Source: Bathymodiolus brooksi (taxonomy: Eukaryota; Mollusca; Bivalvia; Mytilida; Modiolidae). From it: 64,000 nucleotides of DNA. A model generated the notes under the pieces. That model worked only from the letters and a program-made list of their open reading frames with translations, was not told the origin of the DNA and ran no database searches. The position numbers and the translations under genes were made by a program. Below, one piece after another: positions 49,601 through 61,984 of the stretch (position 1 is the first letter of the stretch; every line of letters begins with the position of its first letter). The stretch spans positions 24,242,640 to 24,306,639 of the forward strand of contig OY804590.1 in the NCBI GenBank assembly GCA_963680875.1, read 5' to 3'.

Positions 49601-52600
49601 TCAGGTAAACGTGCTACCTGTAATATTTCTGTTAATTATATGGTAGGGTACACTCAGGTAAACGTACTACCTGTAATATTTCTGTTAATTATATGGTAGA
49701 GTACACTCAGGTAAGCGTGCTACCTGTAATATGGTAGAGTACACTCAGGTAAACGTGCTACCTGTAATATTTCTGTTAATTATATGGTAGAGTACACTCA
49801 GGTAAACGTGCTACCTGTAATATTTCTGTTAATTATATGGTAAGGTACACTCAGGTAAACGTGCTACCTGTAATATGGTAGAGTACACTCAGGTAAACGT
49901 GCTACCTGTAATATTTCTGTTAATTATATGGTAGAGTACACTTAGCTAAACGTGCTACCTGTAATATTTCTGTTAATTATATGGTAGAGTACACTCAGGT
50001 AAGCGTGCTACCTGTAATATTTCTGTTAATTATATGGTAGGGTACACTCAGGTAAACGTGCTACCTGTAATATGGTAGAGTAAACTCAGGTAAACGTGCT
50101 ACCTGTAATATTTCTGTTTATTATATGGTAGAGTACACTCAGGTAAACGTGCTACCTGTAATATTTCTGTTAATTATATGGTAGAGTACACTCAGGTAAA
50201 CGTGCTACCTGTAATATGGTAGAGTACACTCAGGTAAACGTGCTACCTGTAATATTTCTGTTAATTATATGGTAGAGTACACTCAGGTATACGTGCTACC
50301 TGTAATATGGTAGAGTACACTCAGGTAAACGTGCTACCTGTAATATTTCTGTTAATTATATGGTAGGGTACACTCAGGTAAACGTGCTACCTGTAATATT
50401 TCTGTTTATTATATGGTAGAGTACACTCAGGTAAACGTGCTACCTGTAATATGGTAGAGTACACTCAGGTAAACGTGCTACCTGTAATATGGTAGAGTAC
50501 ACTCAGGTAAACGTGCTACCTGTAATATTTCTGTTAATTATATGGTAGAGTACACTCAGGTAAACGTGCTACCTGTAATATGGTAGGGTACACTCAGGTA
50601 AACGTGCTACCTGTAATATTTCTGTTAATTATATGGTAGAGTACACTCAGGTAAACGTGCTACCTGTAATATGATAGAGTACACTCAGGTAAGCGTGCTA
50701 CCTGTAATATTTCTGTTTATTATATGGTAGAGTACACTCAGGTAAGCGTGGTACCTGTAATATTTCTGTTAATTATATGGTAGAGTACACTCAGGTAAAC
50801 GTGCTACCTGTAATATGGTAGAGTACACTCAGGTAAACGTGCTACCTGTAATATTTCTGTTTATTATATGGTAGAGTACACTCAGATAAACGTGCTACCT
50901 GTAATATTTCTGTTAATTATATGGTAGAGTACACTCAGGTAAGCGTGCTACCTGTAATATTTCTGTTAATTATATGGTAGAGTACACTCAGGTAAACGTG
51001 CTACCTGTAATATTTCTGTTAATTATATGGTAGAGTACACTCAGGTAAACCTGCTACCTGTAATATGGTAGAGTACACTCAGGTAAACGTGCTACCTGTA
51101 ATATTTCTGTTAATTATATGGTAGAGTACACTCAGGTAAACGTGCTACCTGTAATATTTCTGTTAATTATATGGTAGAGTACACTCAGGTAAACGTGCTA
51201 CCTGTAATATTTCTGTTAATTATATGGTAGAGTACACTCAGGTAAACCTGCTACCTGTAATATGGTAGAGTACACTCAGGTAAACGTGCTATCTGTAATA
51301 TTTCTGTTAATTATATGGTAGAGTACACTCAGGTAAACGTGCTACCTGTAATATTTCTGTTAATTATATGGTAGAGTACACTCAGGTAAACGTGCTACCT
51401 GTAATATTTCTGTTAATTATATGGTAGAGTACACTCGGGTAAACGTGCTACCTGTAATATGGTAGAGTACACTCAGGTAAACGTGCTACCTGTAATATGG
51501 TAGAGTACACTCAGGTAAACGTGCTACCTGTAATATTTCTGTTAATTATATGGTAGAGTACACTCAGGTAAACGTGCTACCTGTAATATTTCTGTTAATT
51601 ATATGGTAGAGTACACTCAGGTAAACGTGCTACCTGTAATATGGTAGAGTACACTCAGGTAAACGTGCTACCTGTAATATTTCTGTTAATTATATGGTAG
51701 AGTACACTCAGGTAAACGTGCTACCTGTAATATGGTAGGGTACACTCAGGTAAACGTGCTACCTGTAATATTTCTGTTAATTATATGGTAGAGTACACTC
51801 AGGTAAACGTGCTACCTGTAATATGATAGAGTACACTCAGGTAAACGTGCTACCTGTAATATTTCTGTTTATTATATGGTAGAGTACACTCAGGTAAGCG
51901 TGGTACCTGTAATATTTCTGTTAATTATAAGGTAGAGTACACTCAGGTAAACGTGCTACCTGTAATATGGTAGAGTACACTCAGGTAAACGTGCTACCTG
52001 TAATATTTCTGTTTATTATATGGTAGAGTACACTCAGGTAAACGTGCTACCTGTAATATTTCTGTTAATTATATGGTAGAGTACACTCAGGTAAGCGTGC
52101 TACCTGTAATATTTCTGTTAATTATATGGTAGAGTACACTCAGGTAAACGTGCTACCTGTAATATTTCTGTTAATTATATGGTAGAGTACACTCAGGTAA
52201 ACCTGCTACCTGTAATATGGTAGAGTACACTCAGGTAAACGTGCTACCTGTAATATTTCTGTTAATTATATGGTAGAGTACACTCAGGTAAACGTGCTAC
52301 CTGTAATATTTCTGTTAATTATATGGTAGAGTACACTCAGGTAAACGTGCTACCTGTAATATTTCTGTTAATTATATGGTAGAGTACACTCAGGTAAACG
52401 TGCTACCTGTAATATTTCTGTTAATTATATGGTAGAGTACACTCAGGTAAACCTGCTACCTGTAATATGGTAGAGTACACTCAGGTAAACGTGCTATCTG
52501 TAATATTTCTGTTAATTATATGGTAGAGTACACTCAGGTAAACGTGCTACCTGTAATATTTCTGTTAATTATATGGTAGAGTACACTCAGGTAAACGTGC

Positions 52601-53400
52601 TACCTGTAATATGGTAGAGTACACTCAGGTAAACGTGCTACCTGTAATATTTCTGTTAATTATATGGTAGAGTACACTCAGGTAAACGTGCTACCTGTAA
52701 TATTTCTGTTAATTATATGGTAGAGTACACTCAGGTAAACGTACTACCTGTAATATTTCTGTTATTTGTATGGTAGGGTACACTCAGGTAAACGTGCTAC
52801 CTGTAATATTTCTGTTAATTATATGGTAGAGTACACTCAGGTAAGCGTGCTACCTGTAATATGTCTGTTAATTATATGGTAGGGTACACTCAGGTAAACG
52901 TGCTACCTGTAATATTTCTGTTTATTATATGGTAGGGTACACTCAGGTAAACGTGCTACCTGTAATATTTCTGTTTATTATATGGTAGGGTACACTCAGG
53001 TAAACGTGATACCTGTAATATTTCTGTTAATTATATGGTAGGGTACACTCAGGTAAACGTGCTACCTGTAATATTTCTGTTAATTATATGGTAGAGTACA
53101 CTCAGGTAAACGTGCTACCTGTAATATGGTAGAGTACACTCAGGTAAACGTGCTACCTGTAATATGGTAGAGTACACTCAGGTAAACGTGCTACCTGTAA
53201 TATTTCTGTTAATTATATGGTAGAGTACACTCAGGTAAGCGTGCTACCTGTAATATTTCTGTTTATTATATGGTAGGGTACACTCAGGTAAGCGTGCTAC
53301 CTGTAATATTTCTGTTAATTATATGGTAGGGTACACTCAGGTAAACGTGCTACCTGTAATATTTCTGTTTATTATATGGTAGGGTACACTCAGGTAAACG
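37601..53400 (+). repeat. Satellite block C: 3,008-bp repeat with 1,197- and 3,797-bp derivatives
   Basis: Six different markers are spaced exactly 3,008 bp apart: cttagct 44,728/47,736; taagg 44,628/47,636; cttcct 44,992/48,000; attgtag 43,306/46,314; ttgtatgg 43,605/46,613; ggcag 45,922/48,930. cttagct, taagg and gccacc also show 1,197-bp spacing at 39-41 kb and then 3,797 bp to the 44-kb copies. TGTTTATTATATGG with GGGTAC is the typical local variant. Confidence 0.88.
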
Positions 53401-56400
53401 TGCTACCTGTAATATTTCTGTTTATTATATGGTAGAGTACACTCAGGTAAACGTGCTACCTGTAATATTTCTGTTTATTATATGGTAGGGTACACTCAGG
53501 TAAACGTGCTACCTGTAATATTTCTGTTAATTATATGGTAGGGTACACTCAGGTAAACGTGCTACCTGTAATATTTCTGTTAATTATATGGTAGGGTACA
53601 CTCAGGTAAACGTGCTACCTGTAATATTTCTGTTAATTATATGGTAGAGTACACTCAGGTAAGCGTGCTACCTGTAATATGGTAGAGTACACTCAGGTAA
53701 ACGTGCTACCTGTAATATTTCTGTTAATTATATGGTAGAGTACACTCAGGTAAACGTGCTACCTGTAATATTTCTGTTAATTATATGGTAAGGTACACTC
53801 AGGTAAACGTGCTACCTGTAATATGGTAGAGTACACTCAGGTAAACGCGCTACCTGTAATATTTCTGTTAATTATATGGTAGAGTACACTTAGCTAAACG
53901 TGCTACCTGTAATATTTCTGTTAATTATATGGTAGAGTACACTCAGGTAAGCGTGCTACCTGTAATATTTCTGTTAATTATATGGTAGGGTACACTCAGG
54001 TAAACGTGCTACCTGTAATATGGTAGAGTACACTCAGGTAAACGTGCTACCTGTAATATTTCTGTTTATTATATGGTAGAGTACACTCAGGTAAACGTGC
54101 TACCTGTAATATTTCTGTTTATTATATGGTAGGGTACACTCAGGTAAACGTGCTACCTGTAATATTTCTGGTAATTATATGGTAGGGTACACTCAGGTAA
54201 ACGTGCTACCTGTAATATTTCTGTTAATTATATGGTAGGGTACACTCAGGTAAACGTGCTACCTGTAATATTTCTGTTAATTATATGGTAGAGTACACTC
54301 AGATAAACGTGCTACCTGTAATATTTCTGTTAATTATATGGTAGGGTACACTCAGGTAAACGTGCTACCTGTAATATGGTAGAGTACACTCAGGTAAACG
54401 TGCTACCTGTAATATTTCTGTTAATTATATGGTAGAGTACACTCAGGTAAACGTGCTACCTGTAATATTGTAGAGTACACTCAGGTAAACGTGCTACCTG
54501 TAATATTTCTGTTATTTATATGGTAGGGTACACTCAGGTAAGCGTGCTACCTGTAATATTTCTGTTAATTATATGGTAGAGTACACTCAGGTAAGCGTGG
54601 TACCTGTAATATTTCTGTTAATTATATGGTAGAGTACACTCAGGTAAACGTGCTACCTGTAATATGGTAGAGTACACTCAGGTAAACGTGCTACCTGTAA
54701 TATTTCTGTTATTTATATGGTAGAGTACACTCAGGTAAACGTGCTACCTGTAATATTTCTGTTAATTATATGGTAGAGTACACTCAGGTAAACGTGCTAC
54801 CTGTAATATTTCTGTTAATTATATGATAGAGTACACTCAGGTAAGCGTGCTACTTGTAATATGGTAGAGTACACTCAGGTAAACGTGCTACCTGTAATAT
54901 TTCTATTAATTATATGGTAGAGTACACTCAGGTAAACGTGCTACCTGTAATATTTCTGTTAATTATATGGTAGAGTACACTCAGGTAAACGTGCTACCTG
55001 TAATATGGTAGAGTACACTCAGGTAAGCGTGCTACCTGTAATATGGTAGAGTACACTCAGGTAAACGTGCTACCTGTAATATTTTTGTTAATTATATGGT
55101 AGGGTACACTCCGGTAAGCGTGCTACTTGTAATATGGTAGAGTACACTCAGGTAAGCATGCTACCTGCAATATTTCTGTTTATTATATGGTAGAGTACAC
55201 TCAGGTAAACGTGCTACCTGTAATATTTCTGTTAATTATATGGTAGAGTACACTCAGGTAAACCTGCTACCTGCAATATGGTAGAGTACACTCAGGTAAA
55301 CGTGCTACCTGTAATATTTCTGTTAATTATATGGTAGAGTACACTCAGGTAAGCGTGCTACCTGTAATATGGTAGAGTACACTCAGGTAAACGTGCTACC
55401 TGTAATATTTCTGTGAATTATATGGTAGAGTACACTCAGGTAAACGTGCTACCTGTAATATTTCTGTTAATTATATGGTAGAGTACACTTAGCTAAACGT
55501 GCTACCTGTAATATTTCTGTTAATTATATGGTAGAGTACACTCAGGTAAGCGTGCTACCTGTAATATTTCTGTTAATTATATGGTAGGGTACATTCAGGT
55601 AAACGTGCTACCTGTAATATGGTAGAGTACACTCAGGTAAACGTGCTACCTGTAATATTTCTGTTTATTATATGGTAGAGTACACTCAGGTAAACGTGCT
55701 ACCTGTAATATTTCTGTTTATTATATGGTAGGGTACACTCAGGTAAACGTGCTACCTGTAATATTTCTGGTAATTATATGGTAGGGTACACTCAGGTAAG
55801 CGTGCTACCTGAAATATTTCTGTTAATTATATGGTAGGGTACACTCAGGTAAACGTGCTACCTGTAATATTTCTGTTAATTATATGGTAGAGTACACTCA
55901 GGTAAACATGCTACCTGTAATATTTCTGTTAATTATATGGTAGGGTACACTCAGGTAAACGTGCTACCTGTAATATGGTAGAGTACACTCAGGTAAACGT
56001 GCTACCTGTAATATTGTAGAGTACACTCAGGTAAACGTGCTACCTGTAATATTGTAGAGTACACTCAGGTAAACGTGCTACCTGTAATATTTCTGTTATT
56101 TATATGGTAGGGTACACTCAGGTAAGCGTGCTACCTGTAATATTTCTGTTAATTATATGGTAGAGTACACTCAGGTAAGCGTGGTACCTGTAATATTTCT
56201 GTTAATTATATGGTAGAGTACACTCAGGTAAACGTGCTACCTGTAATATGGTAGAGTACACTCAGGTAAACGTGCTACCTGTAATATTTCTGTTATTTAT
56301 ATGGTAGAGTACACTCAGGTAAACGTGCTACCTGTAATATTTCTGTTAATTATATGGTAGAGTACACTCAGGTAAACGTGCTACCTGTAATATTTCTGTT

Positions 56401-57200
56401 AATTATATGATAGAGTACACTCAGGTAAGCGTGCTACTTGTAATATGGTAGAGTACACTCAGGTAAACGTGCTACCTGTAATATTTCTATTAATTATATG
56501 GTAGAGTACACTCAGGTAAACGTGCTACCTGTAATATTTCTGTTAATTATATGGTAGAGTACACTCAGGTAAACGTGCTACCTGTAATATGGTAGAGTAC
56601 ACTCAGGTAAGCGTGCTACCTGTAATATGGTAGAGTACACTCAGGTAAACGTGCTACCTGTAATATTTTTGTTAATTATATGGTAGGGTACACTCCGGTA
56701 AGCGTGCTACTTGTAATATGGTAGAGTACACTCAGGTAAGCATGCTACCTGCAATATTTCTGTTTATTATATGGTAGAGTACACTCAGGTAAACGTGCTA
56801 CCTGTAATATTTCTGTTAATTATATGGTAGAGTACACTCAGGTAAACCTGCTACCTGTAATATGGTAGAGTACACTCAGGTAAACGTGCTACCTGTAATA
56901 TTTCTGTTAATTATATGGTAGAGTACACTCAGGTAAGCGTGCTACCTGTAATATGGTAGAGTACACTCAGGTAAACGTGCTACCTGTAATATTTCTGTTA
57001 ATTATATGGTAGAGTACACTCAGGTAAACGTGCTACCTGTAATATTTCTGTTAATTATATGTTACAGTACACTCAGGTAAGCGTGCTACCTGTAATATGG
57101 TAGAGTACACTCAGGTAAATGTGCTACCTGTAATATTTCTGTTAATTATATGGTAGAGTACACTCAGGTAAACGTGCTACCTGTAATATGGTAGAGTATA
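53401..57200 (+). repeat. Satellite block D: 1,584/1,599-bp higher-order repeat
   Basis: cttagct 53,889/55,488 and the ctggtaatt variant 54,171/55,770 are 1,599 bp apart. attgtagag 54,467/56,051 and ctccgg 55,109/56,693 are 1,584 bp apart. The 15-bp difference equals one long-to-short monomer change. Some markers (ctccgg, ctcaggtaagcatg) tie this block to block A. Confidence 0.85.
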
Positions 57201-59017
57201 CTCAGGTAAACGTGCTACCTGTAATATTTCTGTTAATTATATGGTAGAGTACACTCAGGTAAACGTGCTACCTGTAATATGGTAGAGTACACTCAGGTAA
57301 ACGTGCTACCTGTAATATTTCTGTTAATTATATGGTAGAGTACACTCAGGAAAACGTACTACCTGTAATATTTCTGTTAATTATATGGTAGGGTACACTC
57401 AGGTAAACGTGCTACCTGTAATATTTCTGTTAATTATATGGTAGAGTACACCCAGGTAAACGTGCTACCTGTAATATGGTAGAGTACACTCAGGTAAACG
57501 TGCTACCTGTAATATGGTAGAGTACACTCAGGTAAGCGTGCTACCTGTAATATGGTAGAGTACACTCAGGTAAACGTGCTACCTGTAATATTTTTGTTAA
57601 TTATATGGTAGGGTACACTCAGGTAAGCGTGCTACTTGTATTATGGTAGAATACACTCAGGTAAGCGTGCTACCTGTAATATTTCTGTTTATTATATGGT
57701 AGGGTACACTCAGGTAAACGTGCTACCTGTAATATGGTAGAGTACACTCAGGTAAACGTGCTACCTGTAATATTTCTGTTAATTATATGTTACAGTACAC
57801 TCAGGTAAGCGTGCTACCTGTAATATGGTAGAGTACACTCAGGTAAACGTGCTACCTGTAATATTTCTGTTAATTATATGGTAGAGTACACTCAGGTAAA
57901 CGTGCTACCTGTAATATGGTAGAGTACACTCAGGTAAACGTGCTACCTGTAATATTTCTGTTAATTATATGGTAGGGTACACTCAGGTAAACGTGCTACC
58001 TGTAATATTTCTGTTTATTATATGGTAGAGTACACTCAGGTAAACGTGCTACCTGTAATATTTCTGTTTATTATATGGTAGGGTACACTCAGGTAAACGT
58101 GCTACCTGTAATATTTCTGTTAATTATATGGTAGGGTACACTCAGGTAAACGTGCTACCTGTAATATTTCTGTTAATTATATGGTAGGGTACACTCAGGT
58201 AAACGTGCTACCTGTAATATTTCTGTTAATTATATGGTAGAGTACACTCAGGTAAGCGTGCTACCTGTAATATGGTAGAGTACACTCAGGTAAACGTGCT
58301 ACCTGTAATATTTCTGTTAATTATATGGTAGAGTACACTTAGGTAAACGTGCTACCTGTAATATTTCTGTTAATAATATGGTAGAGTACACTCAGGTAAG
58401 CGTGCTACCTGTAATATTTCTGTTAATTATATGGTAGGGTACACTCAGGTAAACGTGCTACCTGTAATATGGTAGAGTACACTCAGGTAAACGTGCTACC
58501 TGTAATATTTCTGTTTATTATATGGTAGAGTACACTCAGGTAAACGTGCTACCTGTAATATTTCTGTTTATTATATGGTAGGGTACACTCAGGTAAACGT
58601 GCTACCTGTAATATTTCTGTTAATTATATGGTAGGGTACACTCAGGTAAACGTGCTACCTGTAATATTTCTGTTAATCATATGGTAGGGTACACTCAGGT
58701 AAACGTGCTACCTGTAATATTTCTGTTAATTATATGGTAGAGTACACTCAGGTAAGCGTGCTACCTGTAATATGGTAGAGTACACTCAGGTAAACGTGCT
58801 ACCTGTAATATTTCTGTTAATTATATGGTAGAGTACACTCAGGGAAACGTGCTACCTGTAATATTTCTGTTAATTATATGGTAGGGTACACTCAGGTAAA
58901 CGTGCTACCTGTAATATGGTAGAGTACACTCAGGTAAACGTGATACCTGTAATATTTCTGTTAATTATATGGTAGAGTACACTCAGGTAAACGTGCTACC
59001 TGTAATATTTCTGTTAT

Positions 59018-59433
59018 TCACTAGTTCTTACTTAATGTTATTTCAATAACATTTATGAATAAAATGTTGTTTATTAATTTTGGAAGGTCAACAATTGATT
59101 AATTTCGTCTTCTTTGTTCTCATTTTATTATTGTTAATTAGATAAGGATTACGATTGACCTTTCCACTAGTCGCTCACACAAGTATATTAAATTAAAAGT
59201 TCCATATTTATCCAATTTAAACCTCCTTCATACGTCATTCATTAATCAAAAGCTATTGTCAATAACCCGTAGGTCGATTCATATGAAAACCGTCGTTTCA
59301 TGTTTGTTCGTAAATAACTGATTTGTGTTTGTTTTTTATCATAACATCATAACACCACTCAAGGTTTTCTATTTGAGTGATTGGACAGATTATAAAAAAT
59401 GCGATCTATGAACAAATAATGGTTGTGGTTTGT
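59018..59433. other. Right satellite junction and AT-rich flank, no gene
   Basis: The array stops within a long-form spacer (tttctgttatt) at 59,017. Unique AT-rich DNA follows. Confidence 0.55.
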
Positions 59434-59510
59434 GGTGATTAACGCCACTTTCAATAATATTTCAGTTATATCGTGGCGGTCAATTTTATTGGTGAAGGAG
59501 TACCCGGAAA
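59434..59510 (-). mobile_element. SINE tail fragment, minus strand
   Basis: taacgccactttcaataata then cagttatatcgtggcggtca is the reversed tail. Head and body are absent. Confidence 0.82.
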
Positions 59511-59604
59511 AATAATTGATTTATTTTGTCATACAACTTGGTCTGGGTCAGAACTATTATATTATTATGCATGCCCAGTGTCTTCAGATTTTGTATGTAT
59601 ACAA

Positions 59605-59892
59605 GGGACCGACCAATTAACTTGCAAGGGGGGGGGGGGGGTATGGTTTTTTGTTTCGTTCAAATTTTTTTTTTTCGGACAACACGAGAGTTAGAATTTT
59701 TTTTTTTGTCGTGCAAAGCGCGAATTTTTTTTCCAGAATTCAACATTAGGTTATATGACAAAAACTCTGAATCAGTTTATTTTTTTTTCCTCCACCAAAA
59801 TCAGAATATTTTTTTCAGCAACATTGGGAATCAGAATATATTTTTAGAAAAAAAAAACATAACCCCCCCTTTCAAGTTAAATGGTCGTTACC
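59605..59892 (+). mobile_element. PIF/Harbinger-like MITE, copy 4, right of the satellite
   Basis: GGGACCGACC...start and ...aagttaaatggtcgttacc end. The flanks are CAA (59,602-59,604) and TAA (59,893-59,895), a one-base-decayed TAA duplication. It holds gtgcaaagcgcg inside, a decayed form of the gcgcaaagcgcg palindrome of copy 1, and a G run near the left end. Same orientation as copy 1. Confidence 0.86.
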
Positions 59893-59895
59893 TAA

Positions 59896-60654
59896 GATAC
59901 AGCGAGTGACGGGTTTAAAAATGCTACTATGTTCTTGATTTTAAATGCAAAGGTGAAATAAGTTATTTTATATATTGTATGCCGTGTTTGCCCCATCCCC
60001 AAAATAATACACGTCGTCTATGCCCAAACTTTTTGTGTGGTTTGTACTAGCCTCATTATATTTAAGAGGGGATGCCTTCTGCTCCGCACAAACGTTGTAT
60101 TAAAAACGAAGAAAAATTTGAATTTTCAAATGCCTTTATTTTGAAAACATATTATCACAGAAAATTGATCACAATAGGTATTAAGAAATTCATTTAGCAT
60201 AAAATACAATATATCAAAATGGTTACATTAATTATAGACAAGCTTTCTTTACAAATTTAGAAAATACATTTTCTAAACAAAAGCGGAAGAATGACAATTC
60301 GAACACAGTGGTGTAGACCATTTTAAAGGTAAAAAATATGTTGACGTACTGGAGAAACTTCATTCTCGTATAATGTTGTGACTTTTCTACTTTGTATGCC
60401 ACACTGCCACACAAACTCATCAAAGATAATGAGATTGTCATTCCGTAAGTTAGATTGTGATTACATATGATACAACGAAAATAAATCTTTCTTTGGTGAC
60501 AATATAATATTTAAGTATGCTAACATAACATCCTTCTTTCGCTTTGTAAACAAACGAGCGATTTATCGATTGGGTATCATCTCATTAGCACATGCGCCGG
60601 TGCATGTGACTGACGTTCCCGTCCTAAATGTACATGTTGATGAATTATCGTCTG
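59896..60654. other. No gene seen
   Basis: AT-rich; the 69-76-aa open frames here are unrecognised. Confidence 0.5.
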
Positions 60655-60811
60655 CTCGAATTTGGCGGCATAAATTGTGTGCGACATTCTCCGCAAGCGT
60701 AAATATAAATTACCTTCTTCCAATCAAAGTATACTACCGTGTGTGTACTCTTAGACATATCAGAATCGAAATAATTCATGGAAGCCAGAATGTGTTTTGA
60801 GTTTTAACATG
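60655..60811 (+). repeat. Unnamed dispersed repeat, plus copy
   Basis: It matches the reverse complement of 62,232-62,391 along about 150 bp: ataaattgtgtgc, aatataaattacc, atcgaaat, attcatg and gagttttaacatg occur in the same order and spacing. No coding or tRNA-like features. Confidence 0.75.
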
Positions 60812-60891
60812 TGTTGGCGGATATTAGTAAATTGTATCCGCTAACCCATGTTAAAACTCAAATCACATTCTGGCTTCCATGATTTATTTCT
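60768..60891. repeat. Near-perfect foldback made from the repeat's end
   Basis: gaaataattcatggaagcca, gaatgtg and gagttttaacatg with ggcggata pair with tatccgct, catgttaaaactc, cacattc and tggcttccatgatttatttc. The arms are about 50 bp and the loop about 11 bp (ttagtaaattg). The right arm is an inverted copy of the repeat that ends the plus copy at 60,655. Confidence 0.85.
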
Positions 60892-61782
60892 TAAATAAGT
60901 ATAACAATTGAACTTATTGACATTGGCTAACGATTGTTTGCTAAACAACATTTATGTTCGTTTTGGCAAATAAAGTGCTTCGTCATATGGTTGGAATTCC
61001 AATGGAAACGAATTGTGCTCCATTCATTGCTGATTGTTTTGATACTCAGTTGTGGATATCAATTAATAGATAAACTCCAACACAACCTTTTCAAGCAAAC
61101 ATCAATTAGTTTATTTAACAGTAATCCCAGACACTTAGATTATGTAGATAATCCTAATTTTCTTATGATTGTAAAATTTATCTCAGGGAACACACATTGA
61201 TAAAAGCAACTCTTATCAATTTTATAGATTTAGACATATCCTTTTCCCAAGATCTATTTACGACAGAATGTACTATTTTGATTCTCCTGTCGTAAAGGTG
61301 TTAGGGTGGCGCCGTTCCATTGGCGCCATCATATTGTGTTTCAATTTCTCATTTGACTCGACTTGTCCGTCGTTGTAATTGTTTCGGATTTTAATTTCCG
61401 TTATCTTGTAATAAGGAAAACATCAGGGATACCGTTTTTATCAATTATTTAAAACGTTCACTAAATTTTATTATCACTATAAAGATCTTGTATAAAATTA
61501 CAATTCAACATGCAGAGATATGATAAAAGATGGTTTTTCCATCCATGTTCGTGTGGCGACATTATTTAAAAGCTAGAACGTTCAAACCTTACACAACGAA
61601 AATTATAAAATCTTAGGAAAATCTCATTCCTAAAGGGTATAATTTGGCAACTGCACATGCAGTTGACCTAGATCTATGGATAGAGTTTTCTTTGCTTAGA
61701 AATATAGACAATCTGTTTGTAGAACTAGTAGTCTTCGATTGCCCATTAAATTAGTACATCTATATTTCATTTAAGACAAAAC
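60892..61782. other. No gene seen; two small dyads
   Basis: tttacgacag (61,257-61,266) pairs with ctgtcgtaaa (61,287-61,296). Two ggcgcc palindromes sit at about 61,309 and 61,323. An 88-aa open frame (60,934-61,200) is AT-rich and unrecognised. Confidence 0.5.
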
Positions 61783-61835
61783 TCATGGAAGCCATAACGT
61801 GTTGTGAGTTTTAATATAAGTTGCAAGGATATTAA
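61783..61835 (+). repeat. Short copy of the unnamed repeat
   Basis: actcatggaagccataacgt then gttgtgagttttaat matches the terminal part of the repeat and pairs, imperfectly, with 62,228-62,272, giving an approximately 490-bp inverted-repeat structure. Confidence 0.7.
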
Positions 61836-61984
61836 TTTTTACCCCAAACGGCTGTGTGCGATAAAATTTACTAATGTCTTGCAAATAAGGGTAATAACAA
61901 AATTACCGAACTCCGAACAATCTTACAAAGGGAAAGTCAAAACTCATAATTATATAAACAGACAAAATCAGTCAACAACCGGAA

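Larger units (their letters stand above)
21099..59017 (+). repeat. 38-kb satellite of 38- and 53-bp monomers
   Basis: The core unit is ggtagagtacactcagg, then taaacgtgctacctgtaata. Successive ggtagag starts are either 38 bp apart (for example 23,251 to 23,289) or 53 bp apart (23,289 to 23,342). The long form adds 15 bp, tttctgttaattata. ATAT lies at both edges of that addition, so slippage between ATAT copies could interconvert the forms. Dividing total length by the monomer sizes suggests roughly 800 units. Common variants are GTAAGC for GTAAAC, GGGTAC for GAGTAC, TTTATT or TATTTA for TTAATT, and CTACTT for CTACCT. No open frame of 60 codons survives, because TAA/TAG recurs in every frame, so it does not code. 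It is unbroken by any transposon. Each monomer contains the dyads GAGT-AC-ACTC and CAGGTA...TACCTG. Confidence 0.97.

Noticed and set aside
21099..59017. CRISPR-like array
   Set aside because: Repeats follow each other directly; the 15-bp addition is itself conserved and not a variable spacer, and the window is eukaryotic.
21099..59017. Helitron or tandem-repeat core of a rolling-circle element
   Set aside because: A CTAGT-like string follows the array end, but no 5' TC terminus, no 3' hairpin with CTRR and no Rep/helicase sequence is seen.
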